This document shows positions 1 to 8,997 of a DNA stretch of 53,850 nt, piece by piece. The notes below the pieces were generated by a model that was not told where the DNA came from, searched no databases, and saw nothing but the letters and a program-made list of their open reading frames with translations. This DNA comes from Achromobacter animicus. Lineage in GTDB: Bacteria > Pseudomonadota > Gammaproteobacteria > Burkholderiales > Burkholderiaceae_B. The stretch's first letter is position 1, and every line of letters begins with the position of its first letter. The translations under genes were made by a program, and so were the position numbers. The stretch covers positions 1 through 53,850 of the forward strand of contig NZ_CADIJM010000022.1 in NCBI RefSeq assembly GCF_902859585.1, written 5' to 3'.

Positions 1-413
1 GGCGGCATCGCGGCGCTGGCAGCGCCGGCTGCGGCAACGCGCCGGCCGCGAGCGGCCTTGTCCGCCTTGCCACCCTTGCCGCTCTTACCCGACGCGCCCG
101 CCTTCTTGGACGGCGTGCCTTTCGCGGCAACCTGCTTGCCGCTCTTGGGCGGGGCCTTCTTGGCCGAAGAGGATTTGGGAGGCGCCTTCTTGGCGGACGG
201 CGCGGCCTGCTTGGCAGCGGCGCTCTTGCCCGAGCCCGCCTTGGGCGCGGGGGCCTTCTTTGCTTGTTGCGCCTTGCAGGCCGCCGATTTGGCGTTTGTC
301 TTGCAAGGATCGGAATTTTTGGCTGCTTGTGCCGCAGGGGGCAGGAGCGCGCACACCGCCAGCGCGGCAGGCGCTAGGGCTTTCGCAATTGCACGTTTCC
401 AGGAAAAGGCCAT
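1..413 (-). CDS. Lys/Ala-rich exported protein, N-terminal part (cut by window edge)
   Basis: This minus-strand frame starts at the ATG complementary to 411-413 and stays open to position 1, so at least 137 residues are present and the C-terminus is missing. Residues 1-30 form a signal peptide: basic MAFSWKR, a hydrophobic Ala/Leu core and a PAAQA-type cleavage site. A low-complexity basic region follows, built from AKKAP, KSGK and AAK units. It resembles histone H1-like tails or the Lys-rich linker that precedes the catalytic domain in some cell-wall enzymes. A D-alanyl-D-alanine endopeptidase (PbpG type) with a basic linker is one possibility, but no catalytic domain is visible, so I do not assign it. 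No clear Shine-Dalgarno precedes the ATG. Confidence 0.55.
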   Translation of the reverse strand, partial: MAFSWKRAIAKALAPAALAVCALLPPAAQAAKNSDPCKTNAKSAACKAQQAKKAPAPKAGSGKSAAAKQAAPSAKKAPPKSSSAKKAPPKSGKQVAAKGTPSKKAGASGKSGKGGKADKAARGRRVAAAGAASAAMP

Positions 414-723
414 GGTTGAGCAGGCTTGTCGGTCTGTGAACAAATATTTCTTAAGCCGGCGTTTCGTCGGATCAGGAAAAGTCCAGATGAATTATGGGCT
501 TACGCGTCGAATTTAAACAGCAATTTCAAGTGCCACGCAAGGCGATTTGCGACGTTTACCGAAAAAAATATCAGTGACATATTGACGCAGCAGCAATTGG
601 TCACATGTCAGAAGTCGCAAAGCTAACCGCGCAGCGCGCAAGAGCGTAGCCCGGATTAACCCTCATCTGGCTGAATGGGTGGACTTTTTTGAGGAGGAAC
701 GGCGCGCAAGGCCGAGGCTTGAG
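414..723. other. Intergenic region, no gene seen
   Basis: This stretch separates the start of the Lys-rich gene from the 3' end of tRNA-Arg. It is more AT-rich than its neighbours and should hold the promoter of the Lys-rich gene on the minus strand, but I cannot name convincing -35 and -10 boxes. Short open frames here have no recognisable protein features. Confidence 0.5.
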
Positions 724-798
724 TGGCCTCGCCGGGTGGAATCGAACCACCAATTGACCCTTAGGAGGGGCCGGTTATATCCATTTAACTACGGCGAG
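724..798 (-). tRNA. tRNA-Arg(CCT)
   Basis: On the minus strand the sequence folds as a cloverleaf. The acceptor stem is CTCGCCG/CGGCGAG and the D arm is GTTA-AATGGATA-TAAC. The anticodon stem is GGCCC/GGGTC around the loop CTCCTAA, giving anticodon CCT. The variable loop is AATT, the T arm is GGTGG-TTCGATT-CCACC, the discriminator is G, and CCA is encoded at 724-726. The D arm, anticodon arm and variable loop match the E. coli tRNA-Arg(CCT) pattern closely. It decodes the rare AGG codon. Confidence 0.95.
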
Positions 799-1148
799 CG
801 GGGCGGGGTGCGCGAGACGCTTGCGCCACTGAGGGCGGCAAACGGGCGCCAGCATGGGCGCGCTACTGCACTAAGGCCTTGAAATTGCTGCGGAACTTGC
901 GAGCCGAAGTTTAGCACTGCGGACGCGGGCCTCGAAGCAGGACGCAAGTCTATCAGCAGGCGGGGCAACGCCCAAATCATTGGGCTTTGAATGGCGCCTC
1001 GCAAATGTCTCGTCCGCGAAGCTTGTCGTGCCAACGCGGGTATTCGCGGACCCGCCTGCCGACTTGTATATGATGTTTGAGTCCCGCCGCCGCGTGGGGC
1101 CGCCCCGAGGAGGGGGCGAAAACCCAAAAACAACCAGACACGGGTTTC
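799..1148. other. Intergenic region between tRNA-Arg and the MFS gene
   Basis: This is about 350 bases with no credible gene. It should carry the tRNA-Arg promoter on the minus strand and the MFS promoter on the plus strand. A TATGAT hexamer at 1069-1074 is the best -10 candidate for the MFS gene, but it has no clear -35 partner. The leader after it is very GC-rich (around 1083-1120). Open frames through here are shadows without protein-like composition. Confidence 0.4.
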
Positions 1149-2354
1149 ATGTCTAGCCAAACCGATACGATTTCCGCACGCACCATTGCCTTGGGCACCC
1201 TGGTCGTGCTGCTTGCCATGGGGGTGCGCGCCACCTTCGGCCTTTTCATGCAGCCGATGGGCCTGACGCACGGCTGGAGCCGCGAAGTGTTCTCCATGGC
1301 CTTCGCCCTGCAGAACCTGGTGTGGGGCGTGGCCTGTATCTTCATGGGCATGCTGGCCGACCGCTACGGTTCCGGCCGCACGATTGCCCTGGGCGCGCTG
1401 CTGTACATGCTGGGCCTCATCGGCACGCGCTTTGCCACCGACGAGGCCACGCTTTATCTGACGGCCGGCGTGCTGGTCGGGCTGGGCCAGGCGGGCACGA
1501 CGTTCCCCGTCATCCTGCCCGTCGTCGCGCGCTCCGTGCCGCCCGCCTATCGCAGCACGGCGATGGGCATTGCCAGCGCGGGCGGCTCGCTGGGGCAGTT
1601 TGCCGTGGTGCCTACCGGACAACTGCTCATCAGCGGTCTGGACTGGACCGGCGCGCTGTGGGTGCTGTCGCTCTTCGTGGCTTGTGCCGCACCGCTTGCG
1701 TATTTCCTGCGCGGCCGGCCGCAAGCGCACACGGGTCCCCAGCAATCGCTGGCCACCGCCATCAAGCAGGCCGTGCGGCATCCGTCGTTCCACTTCCTGT
1801 TCTGGAGCTACTTCGTCTGCGGCTTCCACACCGCGTTCATCACCTTGCATTTGCCTGCCTATGTGACCGACGGCGGGCTGACGGCCGGGCAGGGCGCCAC
1901 CGCAATCGCGCTCATCGGCCTCTTCAACGTCCTGGGGTCGTTCTACGCCGGCAAACTCGGCGGCAAGTACAGCAAGAAGCGGCTGCTGGCGGTGGTGTAC
2001 TTCATGCGGGCGTTCGGCATCCTGTTGCTGCTTTCGGTGCCGCTGACGCCATGGGTGTTGTACGTATTTGCCGCGTGGATGGGTTTGTTCTGGCTGGGCA
2101 CCGTGCCGTTGACGCAGGGGCTCATCGGTCAGATCTATGGCCTGCGCTATGCGGCCACGCTCTCGGGCATCGTGTTCCTCGGCCATCAGTTGGGCAGCTT
2201 CATCGGCGTGTGGCTGGGCGGCTACGCCTACGCCAAGACCGGCAGCTATGACCTGGTCTGGTGGCTGGGCGTTGCGCTTGCGGTCATCGCCGCGCTGCTG
2301 TGCTTGCCCGTGCGTGAACAGCCGGTGACGCCGGCTCAGCCCGCAACGGCGTGA
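1149..2354 (+). CDS. Major facilitator superfamily (MFS) transporter
   Basis: This is a 401-residue inner-membrane transporter with twelve predicted hydrophobic segments in two halves. Between TM2 and TM3 is MGMLADRYGSGR, the MFS loop motif related to G-x-x-x-D-R-x-G-R/K. TM5 contains a glycine/serine-rich ASAGGSLGQ segment, and a central basic loop separates the halves. The overall look resembles the oxalate/formate antiporter and monocarboxylate branch, but the substrate cannot be read from sequence. I chose the ATG at 1149 (MSSQTDT), because the longer frame adds a non-hydrophobic, unlikely leader. The next small ORF begins 23 bases after the stop, so the two are probably cotranscribed. 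Confidence 0.85.
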   Translation: MSSQTDTISARTIALGTLVVLLAMGVRATFGLFMQPMGLTHGWSREVFSMAFALQNLVWGVACIFMGMLADRYGSGRTIALGALLYMLGLIGTRFATDEATLYLTAGVLVGLGQAGTTFPVILPVVARSVPPAYRSTAMGIASAGGSLGQFAVVPTGQLLISGLDWTGALWVLSLFVACAAPLAYFLRGRPQAHTGPQQSLATAIKQAVRHPSFHFLFWSYFVCGFHTAFITLHLPAYVTDGGLTAGQGATAIALIGLFNVLGSFYAGKLGGKYSKKRLLAVVYFMRAFGILLLLSVPLTPWVLYVFAAWMGLFWLGTVPLTQGLIGQIYGLRYAATLSGIVFLGHQLGSFIGVWLGGYAYAKTGSYDLVWWLGVALAVIAALLCLPVREQPVTPAQPATA

Positions 2355-2377
2355 TCACGACCTCCCGGAACCGCGCC

Positions 2378-2536
2378 ATGAACGCCAGCCCGAACCCCGA
2401 AGCCCCGCGCCGCAAAGGCTGGCGCGCCGTGGGCGTGCTGGCGTTGGTTGCCGTGTTGGGGCTTGCATTCTGGGGGTACACCACGCCAGAGATGCAGATT
2501 CACTGGGAAAACCTGGCCGCACTCTGCGGGTTTTGA
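2378..2536 (+). CDS. Small single-pass membrane protein, hypothetical
   Basis: This 52-codon ORF begins MNASPNPEAPRRKGWR and continues into one hydrophobic helix (about residues 16-34, VGVLALVAVLGLAFWGY), ending in a short polar tail. A GTG at 2351 overlapping the MFS stop codon would add nine residues. The positive-inside pattern and single helix suggest a small inner-membrane protein. A rho-independent terminator at 2593-2617 closes the unit, which supports cotranscription with the MFS gene. Function is unknown, and I do not recognise the family. Confidence 0.5.
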   Translation: MNASPNPEAPRRKGWRAVGVLALVAVLGLAFWGYTTPEMQIHWENLAALCGF

Positions 2537-2592
2537 CAGGGCTCGGCTTACCGCAACCGGCGCATTTTGCCGGCCGGCTCGCGGTATCCTAC

Positions 2593-2617
2593 GGCGGAGA
2601 TTTTTCTCCGCCTTTTT
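2593..2617 (+). terminator. Rho-independent terminator after the MFS unit
   Basis: A perfect 8-bp stem GGCGGAGA/TCTCCGCC encloses a TTTT loop and is followed by TTTTT and further T-rich sequence. It sits 44 bases before the AddB-like start codon, so it ends the MFS unit. It could also act in the leader of the repair genes if their promoter lies upstream. Confidence 0.8.
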
Positions 2618-2660
2618 CATCTCTTTTTCTTCGCGTGGCGCCTGCCGCGCGCGCCCTTGG

Positions 2661-5330
2661 ATGACCATGCAGGACGCAGCGCCCACCTACTCCGATCTCT
2701 CGTTGCCAGACATCGCTGGTCTGTCGGCGGCGGACACGCTTGTGCTGACGGTGAACAATCGCCTGTCGCGCCGCCTTACGCTCGAGCTCGCCGGATTGCT
2801 GCGCCAGGAGCGGCAGGTCAGCGAATTGCCTCGCATCTTGCCGCTGTCCGCCTGGCTTGCGGAATCCGCCAACGAGCTCGCGTTCGAATCCGACGAAGAC
2901 GTGCCTGCCTACCGGCTCGACAGTTTCGCCACGCAACTCGTCTGGACCGAAGCCATCCGCATCGAAGAAGCCGAACGCGTCCTGCTGGACGCCAGCCAGG
3001 CTGCCCGGCTGTCGATGGATGCCGACCTGCTCATGGACGAATGGGCGTTGCAGGTGCCTTCCGGCGCGGATACCGACGAATACCGCGGCTTTGCGCGATG
3101 GCGCGAACGCTACCGCCAGACACTTGCTGGCATCGACGCCGAAGACGCGAACCAGGGCTATGCGCGCGTGCTGCGCGCGCTTGAAGCCGGCCGCCTCGCC
3201 ACGCCGCGGCAACTGGTGCTTGCCGGATTCACGGACATCTCACCGCGCTTTCAGCGCCTGCTGCTGGCGTTCGAGGCGCAGGGCACGGATGTTGCGCAAT
3301 GGCGCGACACGCAGCGCGTGCAAGCGGTGGCGCATCGCTTCGAAGCCGCAGACCAAGGCGCTGAATGGCGCGCCGCCGCGGCCTGGGCCGCCAGCCAATT
3401 GAAGGCCAACCCTGCCGGCCGTTATGCCATCGTCTCGCCGCAACTTGAAGCCGAATCCCCATTTGCACGCCGCGTACTCAGCCAGGCGCTGGCCGGGCGA
3501 GACGGCGCGCCGGCGTTTGCGTTCAACGTGGCGGTGGGCCGTCCGCTCGACGAATGGCCCATGGCGCGCGCGGCGTTGGCGTGGCTGCGGGCCTTGGCCG
3601 AATGCGCGCCCGGCAAGGGATGTGGCGTCGACGTGCTGGGCGCCGCGCTGCTTGCAGGGCATTGCGCCGGCGACGTGCGCGACCGCGCGCGTCTTGCGGC
3701 CATCGATGCGCGCTGGCGACGCCAGGGCAAGCTGCACGTAGCCTTGCCGGAATGGCGCAAGCTGCTCGCGGACATTCCGTTGTTGGCGCAGGCATGGAAC
3801 CACGCTACCGAGATCTGGACGCAGGGCGGCAACAAGGCTACGTGCGATGTCTGGATGCTGCGCATGAAGGCCGCATTGACGGCCCTGGGCTTCCCCGGCG
3901 AAGCGCCGCTGGACAGCGTCGGTTATCAGGTCATGGGTGCGCTTGGCGATGCGCTCGGCAGCTTTTCGGCGCTGGCGCCGGCCGCGGGCCGTCTGGGCGG
4001 CTTGGCGGCGGTGAACCTGCTGGAAAGCGTGGCGCGTTCATCCTCGTTCCAGCCGCAGCGCGACCCGCTCGCGCGGTTGGACGTATTGGGTTTGCTGGAA
4101 GCCGAAGGCGGCTACTGGGATGGTGTCTGGCTCTTGGGCCTGACGGACGACGTATTGCCGGCATCGCCGAAGCCAAACCCGCTGCTGCCCCTGGCCGTAT
4201 TGCGTCAGGCCAGGGCGCCACGCGCCACGCCCGAGCGCGAACGCGAATGGGCGGAAGGCATGTACGCCGCGCTCTGCCGCTGTGCGCCCGGCATCATCGT
4301 CAGCCACGCGCACATGGATGGCGAGCGCGAATTGCGCCCGTCGCCGCTGATCGCCGCGCTTCCCCTCACCGATTGGGCGCCGGTCCTGGCCGAATCGCAG
4401 GCCGCCTTGCCGCAGGAATCGCTGGACGATTCGCAAGGGCCGCCGCTGGCCGCCGGCAATCGTGGCGGGGGCGGGCTGGATGTGCTGGACACGCAGGCGC
4501 GCAATCCGCTGTGGGCGTTCGTGCGCCATCGCCTCGGCGGGCGCGAGCTCGCGCCATATGCCGACGCCGCCACCGTGAACGTGCGTGGCCAGTTCCTGCA
4601 CAAGGCGCTCGAAATCGTGTGGGGCATGATGCCCGACCAGGATGCGCTGCACGAACAACTTGCGGCGGGCCGCCTGCCGGCGCTGCTGGAGCAGGCCGTG
4701 GCGCAGGCCGCTGACGAAGAACTCAAGGAGTACGCGCCGGCCCTGCGGGCGCTGGAATGCCAGCGTGCCCAGGCCGTGCTGGCGTCGTGGCTCGATCTCG
4801 AGGCGCAGCGCATGCCATTCGCGGTCGCACAAGTTGAAAAGAACCATCAGTGGCAGCGTGGCGCGCTCAACCTGAAGCTGCGGCTGGACCGCATCGACAG
4901 CCTGCCCGATGGCCGCAACGTCATCGTCGACTACAAAACCGGCGTGGCCGCGGCCAAGCCCGAGCCCGACTGGTCGCGCAGTCGTCCCGTGAACGTGCAG
5001 TTGCCGTTCTATGCGTCCGTGCTGGCCGACGCCGCCGGCGGTGAAGCGGCGGGCCTGGTGCTCGCGCAGATCCACGCGCGGCAGGTCGCCGCACAAGGCT
5101 TGGCCGACGAAGACCTGGGCATGCCGGGCGTCACGCTGGCCAGCGAAAGCAAATTCTTCGAAGGCCTGTCCTGGCCCGAAATCCGTCAACGCTGGCGCGT
5201 GGCTATCGAGTCGCTGGCCGACGAATATGTCGCCGGCTATGCGGCCAACGTCGCGTACCGGCGCGACGATCTGAAATACTGCGATGCCTTGCCGTTCCTG
5301 CGCTTGCATCTGGACGACGAGGACGCATGA
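2661..5330 (+). CDS. AddB-like PD-(D/E)XK nuclease, probable DNA repair subunit
   Basis: This protein of about 889 residues belongs to the betaproteobacterial 'probable DNA repair protein' family (TIGR03623), which pairs with a UvrD-type helicase like AddB with AddA. The N-terminal half resembles an inactivated helicase fold (TLVLTVNNRLSRRL near the start, with no Walker A lysine). The C-terminus has a RecB-like nuclease motif, RIDSLPDGRNVIVDYKTG (D...D-Y-K), near residue 750. I see no four-cysteine Fe-S pattern as in classical AddB. ATG 2661 (MTMQDAAP) is taken as start, with Met at 2667 the alternative. The stop overlaps the next start by ATGA, indicating translational coupling. It likely helps process double-strand ends for recombination. 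Confidence 0.85.
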   Translation: MTMQDAAPTYSDLSLPDIAGLSAADTLVLTVNNRLSRRLTLELAGLLRQERQVSELPRILPLSAWLAESANELAFESDEDVPAYRLDSFATQLVWTEAIRIEEAERVLLDASQAARLSMDADLLMDEWALQVPSGADTDEYRGFARWRERYRQTLAGIDAEDANQGYARVLRALEAGRLATPRQLVLAGFTDISPRFQRLLLAFEAQGTDVAQWRDTQRVQAVAHRFEAADQGAEWRAAAAWAASQLKANPAGRYAIVSPQLEAESPFARRVLSQALAGRDGAPAFAFNVAVGRPLDEWPMARAALAWLRALAECAPGKGCGVDVLGAALLAGHCAGDVRDRARLAAIDARWRRQGKLHVALPEWRKLLADIPLLAQAWNHATEIWTQGGNKATCDVWMLRMKAALTALGFPGEAPLDSVGYQVMGALGDALGSFSALAPAAGRLGGLAAVNLLESVARSSSFQPQRDPLARLDVLGLLEAEGGYWDGVWLLGLTDDVLPASPKPNPLLPLAVLRQARAPRATPEREREWAEGMYAALCRCAPGIIVSHAHMDGERELRPSPLIAALPLTDWAPVLAESQAALPQESLDDSQGPPLAAGNRGGGGLDVLDTQARNPLWAFVRHRLGGRELAPYADAATVNVRGQFLHKALEIVWGMMPDQDALHEQLAAGRLPALLEQAVAQAADEELKEYAPALRALECQRAQAVLASWLDLEAQRMPFAVAQVEKNHQWQRGALNLKLRLDRIDSLPDGRNVIVDYKTGVAAAKPEPDWSRSRPVNVQLPFYASVLADAAGGEAAGLVLAQIHARQVAAQGLADEDLGMPGVTLASESKFFEGLSWPEIRQRWRVAIESLADEYVAGYAANVAYRRDDLKYCDALPFLRLHLDDEDA

Positions 5331-8300
5331 CCATGGCCGAACAAGATCGCCTTCCGCATGACCACGCCGCGCGCGCCGCAGCGCTCGATCCCGCGCGCTC
5401 CTTTCTGGTCCAGGCGCCTGCGGGGTCGGGCAAGACCGAACTCCTGACCGACCGCATCCTGGCCTTGCTGGCTACGGTGAACCGGCCCGAAGAAATCGTC
5501 GCCATCACGTTCACGCGCAAGGCAGCCTCCGAGATGCATGCCCGCGTGCTGAGCAAGCTTCGCCGTGGCCTGGACGCGCCGCCCGAAGCCGCGCACGAAC
5601 GCCGCAGCTGGGACCTCGCTCGCGCGGCGCTCGATCGCAATGCCGAACAAGGCTGGCATCTGCTCGAGCATCCCGCGCGTCTTGCCATCCGCACCATCGA
5701 CTCGTTCTGCGCGGGGCTGGTGCGCAGCATGCCGTGGCTGTCCGAGCTGGGCGGCATGCCGGACATCACGGACGATGCGCGTTCGCACTACGAGGCCGCG
5801 GCGCGCGCCACACTGGATCTCGCCGACGACTACGAGGCCGTGCGCATCCTGCTGCGTCACCTCGACGTCGACGTGCAGGCCGCCAAGGACGCGATCGCCG
5901 ACATGCTGGGCCAGCGCGATCAATGGCTGCCGCTCTTGCGCCATGGCTCCGACCGCGAGGCCATGGAGGCCACGTTGGCCGAAGCCATTGGCGAAGACCT
6001 CGATGCCCTGTGCGCCGCCATGCCCTACGGCTGGTGCGAGTCGCTTAGCGGCCCGGCGCGGCTTGCCGCGGCCAACCTGCAGGACGGCGAAGGCGAAAAC
6101 AAGCTGGCCGCTTTGCTGGATTGGACTGACGAACTGCAGCCCGATGCCGAACTGCTGGACGCCTGGCGCGCCGTCGCGCATCTGCTGCTGACCGGCACCG
6201 GCTCCTTGCGCAAGACGGTCAACAAGAATCTGGGGTTCCCGGCCAAATGCGCGCACAAGGAACCTTTCGTCGCCTGGCTTGAAGGCGCCGACGCGCAAGG
6301 CGCGTGGGTCCGGCGCCTGCACGCCGTCCGCGATATCCCCGCGCCGCATTTCACCGATGCGCAATGGGAAGTGCTGGGCGCGCAGCTCATGACGCTCGCG
6401 CTCGCCGTCGCGCAGTTGCGCCTGCGCTTCGCCGACAAGGGCGAGGTGGACTTCATCGAAATCGCCCAGCGCGCTGCCGCCGCATTGGGCAGCGCCGACG
6501 ATCCCGGCGAACTGCTGCTCAAGCTGGACGCCTCGATCCGCCATCTGCTCATCGACGAATTCCAGGACACCAGCCAGACGCAGCTGGACCTGCTGCGCAC
6601 GCTCACGGCAGGCTGGCAGTCTGGCGACGGCCGCAGCCTGTTCCTGGTGGGCGACCCCATGCAGTCGATCTACCGCTTCCGCAAGGCGGAGGTCGGCCTG
6701 TTCCTGGAAGTGGCCGACGTCGGCGTGGGAGAGGTCAAACCAGACTTCCTGAACCTCACGGACAACTTCCGGTCGCAAGCCGGCATCGTGGACTGGGTGA
6801 ACCAGTCGTTCGTCGACCTGCTGCCCCGCCGCAGCGACGCCGCGGCAGGCGCCATCGCCTACAGCCCGTCCACAGCCTTTCATCCGGCCTTGCCCGACCC
6901 CGCCGTGCGCTTTCACCCGGCCTGGTCACGCGAGGGCGCGCCGCCCGCCGAAGAACAGGCCGAAGACATCGCGGTGGGACTGGTGCGCCAGGCCCTCACC
7001 GACCACAAGGGCGCCAAGCACCCCGTCGCCATCCTGGTGCGCGCCCGCAGCCACCTCGGCAATCTCACGCGCCGGCTGGCGCAGGAAGGCATCCGTTCCC
7101 GCGCGGTCGACCTCGTGCCGCTGGCGCTGCGCCCTGTCGTGGCCGACCTGGTCCAGCTCGTGCGCGCGCTGTCGCATCCCGCCGACCGCCTCGCCTGGCT
7201 GTCCGTGCTGCGCGCGCCCTATTGCGGCCTGACGCTTACGTCGCTGCAGCGCCTGTTTGGCGACGACCACATCACGCCGATACCTGTGCTGCTGGAACGC
7301 GCCTTGCGCATTGCGCCGCAACCCGCCGCCACGGCAACGGCCGCTGCGTCGGCAGACCCGCAAGCGTCGCTCTTTGATGCGCCGGCACCCGAACCCGAAG
7401 CGCCGTCCGCGCAAAGCGTGCTCAGCGCCAACGAGTTCGCACGCCTGCGCCAGGTCGCATCCGTGCTGCTGGACAAGCGCAACGCCTCCGGCGCAATGCC
7501 GTTCGCAGCATGGGTGGAATCGCTGTGGCGCCGGCTGGGCGGACCGGGCCTGTACGCCGGCCTGTCCGTCGCCAACGACGCAGAAAGCCTGTTCCAACTG
7601 GTCGAACGCCTTGCCCCCCACGGCAGCATTGACGTGGCTGCACTGGACGCCGGCATCTCCCGCCTCTTCGCGGCCCCCGACGCCGCGGACGAAGACGAAG
7701 GCGCGGTCGAAATCATGACCATGCACAAGTCCAAGGGCCTGCAGTTCGAAACCGTGATCCTGTACGGCCTGCACCGCGCGCCGCGCGGCGATCAGGCCCC
7801 GTTGGTGCGCTTCGAACAAAGCGGCGGCCGCGTCCTCTTCGGTCCGGTCAAACCCCGCGCCGAAACCGAGGCAGACCCCGTCTCCCGCTACCTGGGCGCC
7901 CGCGAAGCCCGCCGCGCCTCCTACGAAATCGACCGCCTCCTCTACGTCGCCGCCACAAGAGCCCGCAAGCGCCTGCACCTGGTCGGTCACGTATCGATCG
8001 ACGAAGCCACCGGCCAGACCAAGACCCCACCCGCAGCCAGCCTGCTGGGCCGCCTGTGGCCCTGCCTGACGCCACCCGTCCCGCCATCGCTCAACGGCGA
8101 GCCGGTCCAAGAGGAGGGCGACGCCCCCGAATGGCAAGGCGAACCCCTGCGCCGCATCGACAGCGTGGGCCTCGCGCAGCTGCAACGCCAATCGAACATC
8201 ACCATGAGCGCCGGCTTCGCCACGGCCACCCGAGGCGCATGGGGCGAAGCCGCCGAACATCCCGCGTGGCAACTGGAAGCCGGCTACGACGCCGCCATCG

Positions 8301-8791
8301 GCACCTTGGCCCACGCATGGCTGGCCCGCATCGGCCAGGACGGCATACACGCGTGGCCCCCCGAAGCGCTAACCCCCCGCCTACCTGCCATGCGCCGTCA
8401 GTTGACTCGAGCAGGCATCCCCGCCAGCCAAGCCGACGCAGCCGCCGAAGCCGTCCTGGAGACCCTGCAAGCCACCCTGGCAGACGAACGCGGCCTATGG
8501 CTCCTATCCCAGTCAGGCGCCCGTCGAGAGTGGCCCCTCATCGACGCGGCAGGCAAAGTGTCGGTTATCGACCTGGCCCTAAGCACCGAAGACGGCTGGC
8601 TGATCGTCGATTACAAGACGGGCAGACCTCACCCAGGCGAATCCGCACCCGCTTTCGCCACCCGAATGCGCCAACGCCACGGTGAACAGTTGCAGCGCTA
8701 CTGCACCCAAGTCACAGCCCTAGACGGCCGCAGCGCCCGAGCCGCCCTGTACTTCCCCCGCGCAAAGGCGTGGATAGATTTGATGGAATAA
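5327..8791 (+). CDS. AddA-like UvrD/Rep-family helicase with C-terminal nuclease
   Basis: This 1154-residue SF1 helicase carries its motifs in order. Walker A is APAGSGKT at residues 30-37 and FTRKAASEM is motif Ia. Walker B with the following motif is LLIDEFQDTSQTQ, and GDPMQSIYRFR is motif III. MTMHKSKGLQFE is motif V and LLYVAATRARKRL is motif VI. Near residues 1090-1100, WLIVDYKTGR is a RecB-family PD-(D/E)XK nuclease motif. With the upstream AddB-like protein it should form a double-strand-break resection enzyme, the counterpart of RecBCD or AddAB. Codons toward the 3' end, after about 7850, become visibly richer in C-ending CCC/GCC runs, and a repeat-rich spacer begins directly after the stop. 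Confidence 0.9.
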   Translation: MTMAEQDRLPHDHAARAAALDPARSFLVQAPAGSGKTELLTDRILALLATVNRPEEIVAITFTRKAASEMHARVLSKLRRGLDAPPEAAHERRSWDLARAALDRNAEQGWHLLEHPARLAIRTIDSFCAGLVRSMPWLSELGGMPDITDDARSHYEAAARATLDLADDYEAVRILLRHLDVDVQAAKDAIADMLGQRDQWLPLLRHGSDREAMEATLAEAIGEDLDALCAAMPYGWCESLSGPARLAAANLQDGEGENKLAALLDWTDELQPDAELLDAWRAVAHLLLTGTGSLRKTVNKNLGFPAKCAHKEPFVAWLEGADAQGAWVRRLHAVRDIPAPHFTDAQWEVLGAQLMTLALAVAQLRLRFADKGEVDFIEIAQRAAAALGSADDPGELLLKLDASIRHLLIDEFQDTSQTQLDLLRTLTAGWQSGDGRSLFLVGDPMQSIYRFRKAEVGLFLEVADVGVGEVKPDFLNLTDNFRSQAGIVDWVNQSFVDLLPRRSDAAAGAIAYSPSTAFHPALPDPAVRFHPAWSREGAPPAEEQAEDIAVGLVRQALTDHKGAKHPVAILVRARSHLGNLTRRLAQEGIRSRAVDLVPLALRPVVADLVQLVRALSHPADRLAWLSVLRAPYCGLTLTSLQRLFGDDHITPIPVLLERALRIAPQPAATATAAASADPQASLFDAPAPEPEAPSAQSVLSANEFARLRQVASVLLDKRNASGAMPFAAWVESLWRRLGGPGLYAGLSVANDAESLFQLVERLAPHGSIDVAALDAGISRLFAAPDAADEDEGAVEIMTMHKSKGLQFETVILYGLHRAPRGDQAPLVRFEQSGGRVLFGPVKPRAETEADPVSRYLGAREARRASYEIDRLLYVAATRARKRLHLVGHVSIDEATGQTKTPPAASLLGRLWPCLTPPVPPSLNGEPVQEEGDAPEWQGEPLRRIDSVGLAQLQRQSNITMSAGFATATRGAWGEAAEHPAWQLEAGYDAAIGTLAHAWLARIGQDGIHAWPPEALTPRLPAMRRQLTRAGIPASQADAAAEAVLETLQATLADERGLWLLSQSGARREWPLIDAAGKVSVIDLALSTEDGWLIVDYKTGRPHPGESAPAFATRMRQRHGEQLQRYCTQVTALDGRSARAALYFPRAKAWIDLME

Positions 8792-8990
8792 AGCGAAGCG
8801 AAACCCAAGCAAGCAAGGCAAAGCGAAGCGAGCCAAAGGGGGGGCAAGCGAAGCAACGCCCCCCAAACAAAGAAAGCGCAGCACCCAAGGCAAAGCAAGG
8901 CAAAGCGAAGCGAGCCGAAGGGGGGCAAGCGAAGCAAGACCCCCACCCCCTCCCCCTCGGGGGGAGGGCCGGGGAGGGGGCCCACATATT
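8792..8990. repeat. Purine-rich low-complexity spacer with two 53-bp direct repeats and a GC-rich palindrome
   Basis: Two near-identical units of about 53 bases start at 8815 and 8897. Each reads AAGGCAAAGCGAAGCGAGCC, then a G-run, then CAAGCGAAGCAA and a C-run, so the G-run and C-run of each unit can pair. Around them are many AAGCGAAGCG and GCAAG words. At about 8944-8983 a palindromic segment (CCCTCCCCCTCGGGGGGAGGG, then GGGGAGGGGG) can form very stable hairpins. Open frames on the minus strand here are artefacts of the repeats. The block lies between the AddA-like stop and ffs and may act as a transcription-ending or nucleoid-binding spacer. Confidence 0.75.
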
Positions 8991-8997
8991 GCCCCCC

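Noticed and set aside
789-2186. Long minus-strand ORF opposite the MFS gene
   Set aside because: It is a shadow of the transporter, with His/Gln/Arg-rich composition and no family resemblance; it also runs through the intergenic region.
8815-8950. CRISPR-like array
   Set aside because: Only two direct repeats of low complexity with a short spacer, no further units and no cas genes.
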